This document shows positions 17,352 through 26,311 of a DNA stretch of 64,000 nt, piece after piece. The translations under genes and the position numbers were made by a program. How positions within the stretch are numbered: position 1 is the first letter of the stretch; every line of letters starts with the position of its first letter. This DNA is from Microcoleus vaginatus_C. GTDB taxonomy: Bacteria > Cyanobacteriota > Cyanobacteriia > Cyanobacteriales > Microcoleaceae. The stretch lies in NCBI GenBank assembly GCA_040004035.1, contig JAMPLN010000014.1. One strand, written 5' to 3'. A model generated the notes under the pieces. It searched no databases. It saw only the letters and a list, made by a program, of their open reading frames with translations, and was not told where the DNA came from.

Positions 17352-18542
17352 TCAATTAACTCCCCAAATTTTGACAGTTTTATCTAAACTGCCGCTGATA
17401 ATAGTTGCACCATCGCTGCTAAAAGTAAGACAAGTAACAGAGTTTTGATGTCCGCTGAGAGTGTGAATATGTTCGCCGGTACTGGCATTCCAAAATTTGA
17501 TATTACCATCCGCACTAGCACTGACAACAGTGCGTCCGTCGGGACTAAAGGCGATCGCATTTATCGAGTTAAAATGCCCTGCTAAAGTGATTGAAGTATC
17601 TGGATTCGATAGCTGCCGCAGTTGAATATTTCTGTCCCAGCCGCCAGTAGCCAAAGTCTGCCCGTCTGGACTGAAAGCCAGACAATTCGCATAACCCTTA
17701 ATTGTTTGGGAGCATTCTCTGCTGCGGAGGTTCCACAGTTTAATTGTACCATCAGAACTGCTGCTAGCGAGAGTTTGTGCGATCGGGCTAAAAGCAAGAC
17801 TAACAATTCCTGCTTTATGAGCTCCCCAAGTTAAAAGATTGCCAAAAGTACAGATTAACTTTCCCGTCTCTAAATTCCAAATTTTGATAGTAGTATCTGC
17901 CGAACCGCTGGCGATAACTTGACTGTCGGGACTGACGACAATTGCGCTAATTTCCGCTTCATGTCCGAGGGAAGTATGCTGCAATTCTCCTCCCTGCCAA
18001 ATTTCGATGGCGCGGTGTTTCGGAGTATTTCTACTCCTCACAAACACTTCACTTTCTTGGCAAAGCACAAAAGTTTCTTGAGCGCGGGGATACTTGTCAA
18101 CAGTATAGAGTATTTCTCCTGTCTCTACATCGCAAATTCTAATTATTTTCCCGTGCAAACTCGCCGTGCGATCACCTCCGGGACTAATCGCCAGATTTGT
18201 GCCAGTTTTGACAGTGCGGATGCAGTCAAAAAGCTTGTAAGGCAAGAATTCTTTTAAAGCTTGGCGCACTAGAGGGTCTGTCCTCGATCGCAAAATTAAA
18301 TAAGCAACTCGCTGCACTTCTGCTGCGGGGTCAAGCAGCGCCTCAATTGCTAAATTTAAACCAGCGCCTCCGTATTTAGGAGCATCTTTAACAGCGGCAA
18401 TCCGCGACTCGATACTAGGACTGTTGAAGCGCTGCTTGACCCCGGCGATGCCTCCCAAAACTGCGCCGGCGATCGGGATTTGACTTTGGCCGCCGAGGAC
18501 GGCATCATATTCTCTGGGTTGGTTAGAATTGTCGGCGATCAT
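17352..18542 (-). CDS. WD40 repeat protein
   Basis: 396 residues. The C-terminal 210 residues form at least five clear WD repeats ending in IKIWNLETG, IKLWNLRSR, IQLRQLSN, IKFWNASTG and VKIWGVN; two more degenerate blades seem to lie at about 110-180. The N-terminal 100 residues look helical, with an AEVQRVAYLILRSRT segment like a HEAT-type or regulatory region. WD40 propellers act as protein-binding platforms. There is no enzymatic domain, unlike many cyanobacterial WD40-NACHT fusions. An STRR heptamer array abuts the start codon (18545-18566). Confidence 0.88.
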   Translation of the reverse strand: MIADNSNQPREYDAVLGGQSQIPIAGAVLGGIAGVKQRFNSPSIESRIAAVKDAPKYGGAGLNLAIEALLDPAAEVQRVAYLILRSRTDPLVRQALKEFLPYKLFDCIRTVKTGTNLAISPGGDRTASLHGKIIRICDVETGEILYTVDKYPRAQETFVLCQESEVFVRSRNTPKHRAIEIWQGGELQHTSLGHEAEISAIVVSPDSQVIASGSADTTIKIWNLETGKLICTFGNLLTWGAHKAGIVSLAFSPIAQTLASSSSDGTIKLWNLRSRECSQTIKGYANCLAFSPDGQTLATGGWDRNIQLRQLSNPDTSITLAGHFNSINAIAFSPDGRTVVSASADGNIKFWNASTGEHIHTLSGHQNSVTCLTFSSDGATIISGSLDKTVKIWGVN

Positions 18543-18544
18543 AG

Positions 18545-18566
18545 GATTTTAGATTTTAGATTTTAA
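18545..18566. repeat. STRR heptamer array at a start codon
   Basis: Read with the gene: three TAAAATC units ending two bases before the ATG at 18542. The array occupies the place where a ribosome site would be. Confidence 0.8.
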
Positions 18567-18794
18567 ATTGAATAATGGGAGGATTGAGAAAAGCGAACTC
18601 ACGGATAAATGGGGGGTAATTGTAATCGGATACTATGTTGTTAATTTCTGCACAGATGAATCCGGGGGCTTGTACCCTGGCTGCTTTCGGTGACGCTCAA
18701 ACCTCTTTTAAGAGCGCAACTTCTAACTTATTGACTGGTGCAGTTTATAGTATTATAATCAAATTAGCGTTTCACACAAAAATCCGAAAGTGAT

Positions 18795-19169
18795 ATGTCA
18801 CACTTCACAACGATCAAGGTTCAGATCAAAAACGGCGAACTGCTACATCAAGTGTTGGAAGAGTTGGGTTATCAAGTAGAGTGCAATGTGCAGGTACGGG
18901 GTTATCGGGGCGACAAAACTAATGCCGAGTACGTGATTCGGCAATCCAATGGTTACGATTTGGGTTTTCGTCGCAGCGGAGAGGATTATGAATTGGTGGC
19001 GGATTTTTGGGGCGCTCGAATTAACCAGCAGGATTTTGTCAATTCAATTAGTCAGAAATACGCGCGCAAAAGTTTGATGGCGGCGGTGCAGTCAGAGGGT
19101 TTTCATGTTGAAGAAGAGGAAACTTTGGCAGATGGAACGCTCAGAGTTGTAGTGGGTCGATGGGTTTAA
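18795..19169 (+). CDS. ycf35: Ycf35 / DUF1257 family protein
   Basis: 124-residue conserved protein (MSHFTTIKVQIKN start) found in cyanobacteria and red-lineage plastids as Ycf35. Length and the pattern of conserved segments (GYDLGFRR, DFWG, YARKS, V.GRWV end) fit the family over its whole length. The biochemical role is not established. The gene is monocistronic by spacing (46 bases to the next gene, same strand). Confidence 0.88.
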   Translation: MSHFTTIKVQIKNGELLHQVLEELGYQVECNVQVRGYRGDKTNAEYVIRQSNGYDLGFRRSGEDYELVADFWGARINQQDFVNSISQKYARKSLMAAVQSEGFHVEEEETLADGTLRVVVGRWV

Positions 19170-19215
19170 GACTCGCATTTGATTAACTTGTTTTTAGGTA
19201 TCCAGAGGAATCACC

Positions 19216-20076
19216 ATGTGGCGATCGCCGATCGTACTAATCATCCTCGCGCTGGTAGTTGGCATTGTTGGGGCGATCGCCCTTGGAACATACCGCTGGC
19301 ATCTCGGTACCCAGGAACTGCGAGCAAATCTGGAATCTGCGCGATCGCCGATTAAACCTCTCACATTTGATGCGCGGGAAATCGCCGATTTACCCCAGCC
19401 AGTGCAGCGCTACTTTCGTGCGGTGCTGAAGGAGGGACAACCGCTAATTGCAACAGCGCGGGTTTCCCACCAAGGCACGTTTAACATGAGCGAATCCGCA
19501 GAAAAATGGAGCGCATTCAACTCAACTCAACTGGTAATTACTCAACGCCCTGGCTTTGATTGGGACGGGCGAATTGCCATGATCCCCGGTATCAATGCGT
19601 TTGTTCACGATGCCTACATTTCTGGCGAAGGCATCCTCCATGCGGCGCTGCTGGGCCTGGTGACTCTGGCGGATATCCGCGGCACTCCAGAAGCGGCACA
19701 AGGGGAACTGATGCGCTTTTTCGCGGAGGCGGCTTGGTATCCCACGAGACTGCTGCCGAGTCAGGGTGTTCGCTGGGAGGCGATCGACAATTCTTCCGCC
19801 AGAGCAACGCTACAGGATGGCGACACCGCTGTTTCCCTGGATTTCCGCTTTGATGAAGCAGGGCTAATCGCCACTATCCGCGCCGAGGTCCGCGCCCGTA
19901 CAGTTAACGGGGGACTGGTGTTTGCGCCCTGGCAAGGTCGCTTCTGGGACTACGAATTGCGAGACGGTATGCGGATTCCGCTCTCCGGTGAGGTGGCGTG
20001 GCAACTGCCTGATGGCTCGCTATTGCCCTACTGGCGCGGCCGCATCACAAATATTGCCTATGAGTTTGCACGATGA
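19216..20076 (+). CDS. DUF6544-like membrane-anchored protein
   Basis: 286 residues. An N-terminal membrane helix (IVLIILALVVGIVGAIAL) is followed by a globular region with LPQPVQRYFRAVL, FDWDGRIAMIPG, WYPTRLLPSQGVRWEAID and YWRGRITNIAYEF, a pattern I associate with the DUF6544/DUF6920 group of unknown function. The gene is visibly richer in GC and in GC-ending codons than its neighbours and is followed by a transposase remnant, so acquisition by transfer is likely. No catalytic residues can be named. Confidence 0.75.
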   Translation: MWRSPIVLIILALVVGIVGAIALGTYRWHLGTQELRANLESARSPIKPLTFDAREIADLPQPVQRYFRAVLKEGQPLIATARVSHQGTFNMSESAEKWSAFNSTQLVITQRPGFDWDGRIAMIPGINAFVHDAYISGEGILHAALLGLVTLADIRGTPEAAQGELMRFFAEAAWYPTRLLPSQGVRWEAIDNSSARATLQDGDTAVSLDFRFDEAGLIATIRAEVRARTVNGGLVFAPWQGRFWDYELRDGMRIPLSGEVAWQLPDGSLLPYWRGRITNIAYEFAR

Positions 20077-20271
20077 TTCTAGTTTGTGTTGTAGAGTGGG
20101 TCTGAGTCTGAGATTTTCTCCCCTATTTCATGGGAACAATCTGATAATTAGAGTACACAGGTAAACGGCTATTAGCGAAAAAGTTAATTACCCATCAACA
20201 TTACAGAGTTCAAGACAGCAGTAAGGGAACTTCGGCGTTGCATAATTAGAGTATGAATAGAAGGAATCACC

Positions 20272-20403
20272 ATGCAATGTCCTGAGTGCAAATCAACCCA
20301 TCTCCGTAAAAACGGTAAGAAAAAAGGAAAACAGAACCACATTTGTGTCAAATGTCGCCGTCAATTTATCGATGATTATGAGTGCCACGCCTGGTTACAG
20401 TGA
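20272..20403 (+). pseudogene. IS1-type transposase N-terminal remnant
   Basis: 43 codons encoding a zinc-ribbon (CPEC ... CVKC) and RRQFIDDYE, the N-terminal part of InsA-like proteins of IS1-family transposases in cyanobacteria. After DDYE the likeness stops and a TGA follows. The upstream 40 bases (GCGTTGCATAATTAG) may be the IS left end. The rest of the element is missing, so it is a dead fragment. Confidence 0.7.
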
Positions 20404-20418
20404 AACTATGAAACCCGA

Positions 20419-20935
20419 ATGCCTAAAAATGTACGTCATAAAATAAATGAAACAGATACGGTGAAGTTTTTGGATGTCCTCAACCAGACTCTTGATGACA
20501 ATCTCCAGCGCATTGAATCCGATCGAAACATGATGTTAGCCATCTTAGACTATGCTGGAGGCGTCTTGAGATTAAGCGGACAACACGAGGAAACGATCGT
20601 GCGTGGTGCGCGCTGATGGGACGCTGGAGTGTATAGATAGGATGGATTTAGGCTTTCCTATTGGCTTAGTAGACGATATCGGCGACTTTATTAACCAAAC
20701 AGAAGTGCAGTTAAATCCTGGGGATGTAGTGGTGCTTTATACTGATGGAATTTCGGAAGCTTTCGATATTAATAAAAAGCAGTACGGATTAAAAAGACTG
20801 CGGGAAGCGTTCGTGAAAAATCGCCATCTATCTGCCTTAAAAATTCTGGAAGCTGCAATCGAGGATGTGCGGCGGTATATTGGCACTCAGAGGCTTTTGG
20901 ATGATATTACTTTGGTGGTTTTGAAACAGAAATAA
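20419..20935 (+). pseudogene. SpoIIE/PP2C-type phosphatase, truncated and frameshifted
   Basis: Two frames together cover the C-terminal half of a RsbU/SpoIIE phosphatase: first FLDVLNQTLDDNLQRIESD...SGQHEETIV, then VRADGTLECIDRMDLGFPIG...VVLYTDGISEA...DDITLVVLKQK. The shift is explained by four extra bases (CGTG) at about 20599-20604: removing them restores ETIVVRADG. The 5' part, including receiver/sensor domains and start codon, is missing where the IS1 remnant joins. Conserved GDVVVLYTDG and DDIT motifs remain, so decay is fairly recent. Confidence 0.82.
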
Positions 20936-21105
20936 TATGCTAGCGGTTTTCATTTACCTTTTGATTTTAGTGGCGAAATTCACCGAGCACTTCCATCACC
21001 AACAGGTGATCAACTGTAATTATTTTGCTGCTGTTTTGACTAATTCAATAGGGGCGATCGCTCTTTTTTAGTAAGGGCGATCGTCTCGCTGTATTATTAA
21101 CTAAT

Positions 21106-21768
21106 TCACTTCCGCACCATCACGGACTTAATTAGAGCATTGGTTTGATACTTATTAGTCTGATAAAACCCTCCTTGACCAGCGCCATAAACCCCTGCAA
21201 ATTGCTTCCCATCAACCTTGGGAACAAACATAATTTTTCTAGTAGGTTGCTTGGCAAATACAACCCCTTCTCTCATTTCATTATCTACGTTATAAGATAA
21301 AGTAGCCTTACCGTAAATTGCCTCTGCTTGTTTCAAAGTCATTCCCGGCCCGACGCCCTGAACTGTTTTATAATTAGCATTTTCAGTCATCAAAAGTTCA
21401 ATGACATCGGTATCTTTTAGCTTTGTACCCGCAGCGTAGATAATCCGATATTGCACTTTTCCCGACTGGCTGACAGCCACAGCATCAAAGTCTACCATAA
21501 AAGGAGACTGTACCTTAAACTGTGCTGTGGAACCGAGAGCCTTTTTCAATTGTCCTAAAGTCATCCCCACCTTCGCCGCTCCAATTGTGCGATCGGAAAT
21601 TGTTAAATTTGCAGAAGGTGTTTTTTGAGCAGCATTTGCCACTTCTCCCAGCACATTTGTAGCCCCAGGCGCAACAGTGGAACCGGGAGTGGAAATTAAG
21701 GTGAGATAACTGCAGATCGCCAATAAAACAGCTATCATTGATCCAGACAAAACTTTAACATTTAACAT
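21106..21768 (-). CDS. secreted protein with two GMTL repeats
   Basis: 220 residues with an N-terminal hydrophobic signal (SMIAVLLAICSYLTLI). The mature protein has an internal duplication: IGAAKVGMTLGQLKKALG and VQGVGPGMTLKQAEAIYG, a motif also seen in SmpA/OmlA/BLIP-like folds. Function is unknown; an envelope role is inferred. The start ATG at 21768 has AGGAG upstream and lies inside the CATG palindrome shared with the divergent neighbour's open frame. Confidence 0.75.
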   Translation of the reverse strand: MLNVKVLSGSMIAVLLAICSYLTLISTPGSTVAPGATNVLGEVANAAQKTPSANLTISDRTIGAAKVGMTLGQLKKALGSTAQFKVQSPFMVDFDAVAVSQSGKVQYRIIYAAGTKLKDTDVIELLMTENANYKTVQGVGPGMTLKQAEAIYGKATLSYNVDNEMREGVVFAKQPTRKIMFVPKVDGKQFAGVYGAGQGGFYQTNKYQTNALIKSVMVRK

Positions 21769-21790
21769 GACTAATTCTCCTAGATTTCAA

Positions 21791-21955
21791 ATGCGACTAT
21801 CTACCCGCATCTTTTTGACTATCCTGGGCCTCACCCTCCTAGTTTGGATTCTCAGAGGTGTTGGCCTTTTGACATTCATTCCCGGTGGTGTCATTTGGAT
21901 ACTGATTTTGCTGTCTTTTGTTGCGGGAATCCTCAGCACTTTACTCCGTAGGTAA
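21791..21955 (+). CDS. small two-helix membrane protein
   Basis: 54 residues from the ATG at 21791 (MRLSTRIFLTILG), with two hydrophobic segments separated by RGVGLLTFIPGG. Similar small proteins are widespread in cyanobacteria and unnamed. The frame is open from 21767, where the ATG overlaps the divergent gene's start codon; the internal start is favoured because the conserved part begins there. Only 22 bases separate the two divergent starts, so the promoter must lie within a neighbouring gene. Confidence 0.6.
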   Translation: MRLSTRIFLTILGLTLLVWILRGVGLLTFIPGGVIWILILLSFVAGILSTLLRR

Positions 21956-21999
21956 GCCAGCATCCGGCAAATAACAATTAACAATTCAAAATTAACAAA

Positions 22000-23025
22000 T
22001 TATTTTAATTTTGGTTGTTTCATAGCCTTTCCCACGGTCACATTCAACTGAGCGCCGATCAGCATCACCAAAGAAGAAATATCCAGCCACAGCAGCAACA
22101 CAATAAAACTTCCGATTGTGCCGTAAGTCCAAGTGTAATTGCCCAAATGCAAAACATAAAACCGAAATAAAGCTGAAAATAGCGCCCACAAAATAGCAGC
22201 AAAAACAGCTCCCGACACAATAGGAATATCTGGTTGACGGCGGCTAGGCCCGTAGCGGTAAACAAAAGCAAAAGCCAGTGATACAATTCCCAAAGAAATC
22301 GGCCACCGCCACAGCCTCCAAGCACCTAACAGTTGCGACTCCAAAGGGCAATTGCCGGCGAGGAGCAAGCAATTTTGGACATCTTTTAAATCGCAATTGG
22401 CGACGGACTCCAGCAGGCAACTCTGGCGGGCAATAGCTTGGACAATTAAGTCGCTGACAAATACTACTCCCGATGCCAAAATCAATAGTATAATTGTACC
22501 GATACTCAGCGCCAGAGAAATAAGTTTGGCTTTCCAAAATGGTCTAGTTCGCTCGCTCGGGATTTCATGGATGCGATCGAGTGCAGCCATCGCCGCGCTC
22601 ATTACTCCCGAAAATGCCCAAATCGCCCCAAGAAAGCTCACCGAAAACAGCCCTTTACTGCGAGTTAACAGAATTTCTTTGATTAAGCCACCAATCAAAT
22701 TCCGCACGTCATCGGGTATAATTTCGCCCAAAAGACGGGCGATTTGATAAAGTGTTGACTGCAAAGGTTCAAAGAGAGCGATCGCAGATAAGATAGCCAA
22801 CAGCCCCGGAAACAGCGCCAGCATTGAATTGTAGGCCATTTCCGCAGACAGCCCCGGCAAGCGCTGCTCTCCCGCCTTCCCCCCGACTTCCTTGAGCGTG
22901 CCCCAAGTCAAACACCGACAAAACAGCCAAAAACCACCCCATTTCCGTTTGAGAGCTCGAAACAGCCTTAAAAGCGCCTTAAACAAAGCTAAAATCAGGT
23001 AGCGCAACCAGTAATAAATGTTCAT
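22000..23025 (-). CDS. YihY/UPF0761 family inner-membrane protein
   Basis: 341 residues with about six membrane helices in the BrkB/YihY arrangement and the family signature AEMAYNSMLALFPGLLAIL, plus GAIWAFSGVMSAAM and YTWTYGTIGSFIVLLLWL. The loop at about 205-245 has four Cys (SCLLE, NCDL, NCLL, NCPL), which could form disulfides outside the membrane. Transport substrate is unknown. The open frame starts at 23061, but ATG 23025 (MNIYYWLRY) fits better. Confidence 0.9.
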   Translation of the reverse strand: MNIYYWLRYLILALFKALLRLFRALKRKWGGFWLFCRCLTWGTLKEVGGKAGEQRLPGLSAEMAYNSMLALFPGLLAILSAIALFEPLQSTLYQIARLLGEIIPDDVRNLIGGLIKEILLTRSKGLFSVSFLGAIWAFSGVMSAAMAALDRIHEIPSERTRPFWKAKLISLALSIGTIILLILASGVVFVSDLIVQAIARQSCLLESVANCDLKDVQNCLLLAGNCPLESQLLGAWRLWRWPISLGIVSLAFAFVYRYGPSRRQPDIPIVSGAVFAAILWALFSALFRFYVLHLGNYTWTYGTIGSFIVLLLWLDISSLVMLIGAQLNVTVGKAMKQPKLK

Positions 23026-23119
23026 AGCGCACAGGAAACGGGGCGAAAGAAGAGGTAACACAACTCGTTAATTAATTAAGCCATTATCCACTCGCAATTG
23101 CCAATTCCCAATTCCCCAA

Positions 23120-23142
23120 TCTAAAATCTAAAATCTAAAATC
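23120..23142. repeat. STRR heptamer array before a start codon
   Basis: Three TAAAATC units ending six bases before the ATG at 23149. Confidence 0.8.
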
Positions 23143-23148
23143 AATATT

Positions 23149-23781
23149 ATGGATCAGGATGTCAGACAGTGGTTAGATGAAATCAAGCGGCTGCAACAGC
23201 AGTTAACAGAAGTTTCGCGCGATCGCGATGAGGCCGGTGAAAGTGCTGCTCAGTGGCGCCAACTCTACAATACCGAAGCCGAACAGCGGCGGAATGATGC
23301 CAAATTAGCTCAGCAAAGCATCGCTTCTCTGGAAGCACAAATAGAACAATTACAAAATTTTTCCCCCATTATGCCCGAAGGCGCCGATGCTGGAGTTGCT
23401 CGCCAGCAGGAAGTCGAACAACTGCAAACAGTAGGCGAACTTAAAGCTAAGTTAGCAGAAGTTCTCGAAGAGCGCGATCGGGCGATCGAACAAGTTAAAC
23501 AACTCACTCAAGCCCTCAAACAAGAAGAAGCCCGTCATGCCGAAACTAGCAAAAATTTAACTAGCGCCCTCGGAGATGCCGTTGACTTGCTCACCAAAGC
23601 CCAAAATCCTGCCCCTGCAAAAACCGAGACAGTATATTCTTTAGAAATAGTACCTACTCGCACTGCAAATCCTGGCGAAACTGCTCTGGAAATCCGCCAA
23701 ACTTCCGCCCCAGGCAAAAATCCCGCCCAGCTTCCACCTTCTAAAAATCAGTTACTCGATTTACCGCCCTTTGGGAATTAG
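23149..23781 (+). CDS. coiled-coil protein of unknown function
   Basis: 210 residues. Residues about 5-150 are predicted coiled coil (heptad-like Leu, many Glu/Gln/Arg) broken once at FSPIMPEGADAG; the last 50 are Pro-rich and disordered (LPPSKNQLLDLPPFGN). No signal peptide or enzyme motif. It starts right after an STRR array and is divergent from the YihY gene. Confidence 0.75.
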   Translation: MDQDVRQWLDEIKRLQQQLTEVSRDRDEAGESAAQWRQLYNTEAEQRRNDAKLAQQSIASLEAQIEQLQNFSPIMPEGADAGVARQQEVEQLQTVGELKAKLAEVLEERDRAIEQVKQLTQALKQEEARHAETSKNLTSALGDAVDLLTKAQNPAPAKTETVYSLEIVPTRTANPGETALEIRQTSAPGKNPAQLPPSKNQLLDLPPFGN

Positions 23782-24090
23782 GAGCTAAAAATTCAGGAAT
23801 TTTCGGCATGGCGAGTCCCCTTAGCAGGTGGGATTTAGTCAGCGATGCGTTGTTTTTGCTATTCCTGCAATTAGAAGGCATTAATTCATCCGCTTCTTTA
23901 TTATTGCCCATCTACAGAGGGTTTACTAATCGATGTAACTGTACTATATCCCAACCTATAATCCGCATTCAAAATTTTGAAAACTGCCAAAAAATCTGCC
24001 TCGCGTCGTACCAACCTACAGTCTTTAGATAGAACTTAATCGAGCTAAATTTTACTACTATCGACAACGACTGATGCGCGAGGAAACTTC
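23782..24090. other. 309-bp intergenic region, nothing clear seen
   Basis: A weak 74-codon frame (23808-24032) has no family likeness or good ribosome site and I do not call it. Confidence 0.5.
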
Positions 24091-25080
24091 ATGAAGGCAG
24101 AGATATCCATAGTCTGGAAAAAGATTCAGAGCATGATCGACAGCTTTATGATCATGCTGCCTAATATTGTGCTGGCCTTAATTGTCTTTGCAATTTTTTA
24201 CTTTGTGGGGAGGCAAATTAAGAGAGTGGTCAGGCGACTTACCCGCCACCACCACCAAGCTCGAAATTTGGGGCTGGTGTTAGGACGGTTAGCCCAGAGT
24301 GCGATCGTTCTAGTTGGTCTATTTATTTCTCTTTCGATTGTAATTCCTACATTAAAAGCTGGCGATTTGGTGCAACTGCTGGGAATTAGCGGGGTGGCGA
24401 TTGGTTTTGCATTTCGTGATATCTTGCAAAACTTCTTAGCCGGTATCCTAATTCTGTTGACGGAACCGTTCCGAATCGATGACCAGATTGTGTTTAAAAA
24501 CTTTGAGGGAACGGTAGAAAATATTGAGACTCGCGCTACAACAATCCAAACTTATGATGGTCGGCGGATTGTCATTCCAAATGCCGAATTGTTTACGAAT
24601 TCGGTGACAGTGAATACTGCTTTCGATAAACGCCGCATGGAATACGATATTAGTATTGGTTACGGCGACGATATTGACCAGGCAAAGCAGTTAATCCTGG
24701 AAGCACTGTACAGCCTGAAGGAGGTTTTGAAAGCTCCTGCACCCGATGTACTGGCGATGGATCTAGGAGAAAGTACGGTCAATATCCGCGTTCGGTGGTG
24801 GATTGCTCCGCCGCGCCGAATTGACGATCTGCGATCGCGCGACAAGGTAATTTGTGCTATTAAAAAAAAGCTATATGTGGAAAACGGCCTCGATTTGCCT
24901 TATCCAACCCGGAACATCTTGTTGCACGATCAAACCGAAGAAACCGATGGCCATCGCTCCCAGCAGCGTGAAGGATGGCCCGCAGACAAACGTAAAGTTC
25001 CGAAACCTCGTCGTATTAGTGGCTCTGTGCGAAAAGTGGGCCAAGGGCGATCGCAACAAGACGGCAACGGAAAATCTTAA
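24091..25080 (+). CDS. small-conductance mechanosensitive channel (MscS family)
   Basis: 329 residues. Three membrane helices (about 20-42, 65-90, 95-125), then the MscS pore/beta domain: GISGVAIGFAFRDILQNFLAGILILLTEP and the beta region GTVENIETRATTIQTYDGRRIVIPN, followed by the alpha/beta vestibule. It releases solutes during hypo-osmotic shock. The last 45 residues are basic, polar and probably disordered. Confidence 0.93.
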   Translation: MKAEISIVWKKIQSMIDSFMIMLPNIVLALIVFAIFYFVGRQIKRVVRRLTRHHHQARNLGLVLGRLAQSAIVLVGLFISLSIVIPTLKAGDLVQLLGISGVAIGFAFRDILQNFLAGILILLTEPFRIDDQIVFKNFEGTVENIETRATTIQTYDGRRIVIPNAELFTNSVTVNTAFDKRRMEYDISIGYGDDIDQAKQLILEALYSLKEVLKAPAPDVLAMDLGESTVNIRVRWWIAPPRRIDDLRSRDKVICAIKKKLYVENGLDLPYPTRNILLHDQTEETDGHRSQQREGWPADKRKVPKPRRISGSVRKVGQGRSQQDGNGKS

Positions 25081-25217
25081 CCGCATCACCAGTCATGCAA
25101 AATGTCAAGCTGAGCAAACTTTGGGATTCGCTGCACTTGGCTCGTGCAACCGGAATTGATATCACTCGCCGAGTGATTAAAGGAGTAACAAACCAGGATT
25201 GATATGATGCCTAATTT

Positions 25218-26072
25218 TCAAGCAAAAACCACAGTCCGATTGCCATAAACTAAAACACGATTTTGTAAATGATATCGCACCGCCCTTGCTAAAACCACTC
25301 TTTCTAAATCTTTACCTTTGCGAACCAAATCAGACACTTCATCGCGGTGACTCACGCGCACAACATCTTGTTCGATAATCGGGCCCGCATCTAAATCTGG
25401 TGTAACATAGTGGGCTGTTGCACCGATAATTTTTACCCCTCTTTCATAAGCTCTTTCGTAAGGATTTGCACCCACAAACGCGGGTAAAAATGAATGGTGA
25501 ATATTAATCACATTGGGAAATTTTCTGATAAAGTCTTGACTCAAGATTTGCATATATTTAGCCAAAACTACTAAATCGATATTATATTTTTTAATAAGTT
25601 CTAACTGTTGTGCTTCTTGAATAGCTTTATTGTCTTTAGTAATGGGAATATACTCAAAGTCGATACCGTATTGTTCGGCAAGAGGCTTTAAATTTTGATG
25701 GTTGCTGATTATCAGCGGAATTTCACCTCTGATTTCTTGCGCTCGCTGTCGCCAAATCAAGTCTAATAAACAGTGATCTTGACGGCTTACCCAGATCGCG
25801 ATCCGTCGAATTTTTTGGGAGAAATGCAATTGCCAATTGGCTTCTAAGTCCTTGGCTATTTCACTAAAAGCAGGTGTTATTTGTTCGGTGGTTAAGTCAA
25901 AACCGTCTAATTGCCATTCTAGCCTGCTTAGAAATAATCCGGCGGTAAAATCTGTATGGTGATCCGCGTGAATGATATTGCCATTGTGGGATGCGATAAA
26001 ATTGGCAAGTAAGGCGACGAGCCCTTTGCGATCGGGACAGGCAATTAACAGGGTTGCAGTAGGGGTAGTCAT
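25218..26072 (-). CDS. purU: formyltetrahydrofolate deformylase
   Basis: Hydrolyses 10-formyl-THF to THF and formate, balancing the one-carbon pool and supplying formate for purine synthesis. 284 residues: N-terminal ACT domain (ACPDRKGLVALLANFI) and a formyltransferase-fold domain with VINIHHSFLPAFVGANPYERAYERGVKIIGATAHYVTPDLDAGPIIEQD, holding the catalytic Asn-region His and Asp. The open frame runs 14 codons further up; ATG at 26072 (MTTPTATLLIA) gives the family length. Confidence 0.95.
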   Translation of the reverse strand: MTTPTATLLIACPDRKGLVALLANFIASHNGNIIHADHHTDFTAGLFLSRLEWQLDGFDLTTEQITPAFSEIAKDLEANWQLHFSQKIRRIAIWVSRQDHCLLDLIWRQRAQEIRGEIPLIISNHQNLKPLAEQYGIDFEYIPITKDNKAIQEAQQLELIKKYNIDLVVLAKYMQILSQDFIRKFPNVINIHHSFLPAFVGANPYERAYERGVKIIGATAHYVTPDLDAGPIIEQDVVRVSHRDEVSDLVRKGKDLERVVLARAVRYHLQNRVLVYGNRTVVFA

Positions 26073-26152
26073 AATATAATGACAAAAGTGTCTCGCTGAG
26101 TCGAGCAAGAACAAGTTATCTCACAGGGGTTTATTGATACGTTTAGGGGCGC

Positions 26153-26294
26153 GCAAGATGCCCACCTCACAAGAGATTTTAACTAAGAGTGGAACAGGCA
26201 TCTTGCCTGTTTCGATGGGCTTACGGGCGGGCAAGATGCCCACCCCACAAGAGATTTTAACTAAGAGTGGAACAGGCATCTTGCCTGTTTCGAT
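26153..26294. repeat. 64-bp direct repeat built of hairpin units
   Basis: Two copies (26153-26216 and 26231-26294) differing at one position. Each contains GCAAGATGCCCAC and the palindromic core CAGGCATCTTGCCTGTTTCG, the same core as in polA and at 63.6 kb. Lies between purU and thrC. Confidence 0.88.
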
Positions 26295-26311
26295 CTTCCT
26301 TCTTCCTTCTT

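Noticed and set aside
17158..17448. 96-codon plus-strand frame ending near the WD40 gene
   Set aside because: It is made mostly of the CCCTATTCCCTATG tandem repeat and antisense WD40 sequence, with no family likeness.
24854..25159. Possible frameshifted extension of the MscS gene
   Set aside because: The main frame reaches its own stop with a basic tail of the sort seen in related MscS proteins; the alternative frame has no MscS likeness.
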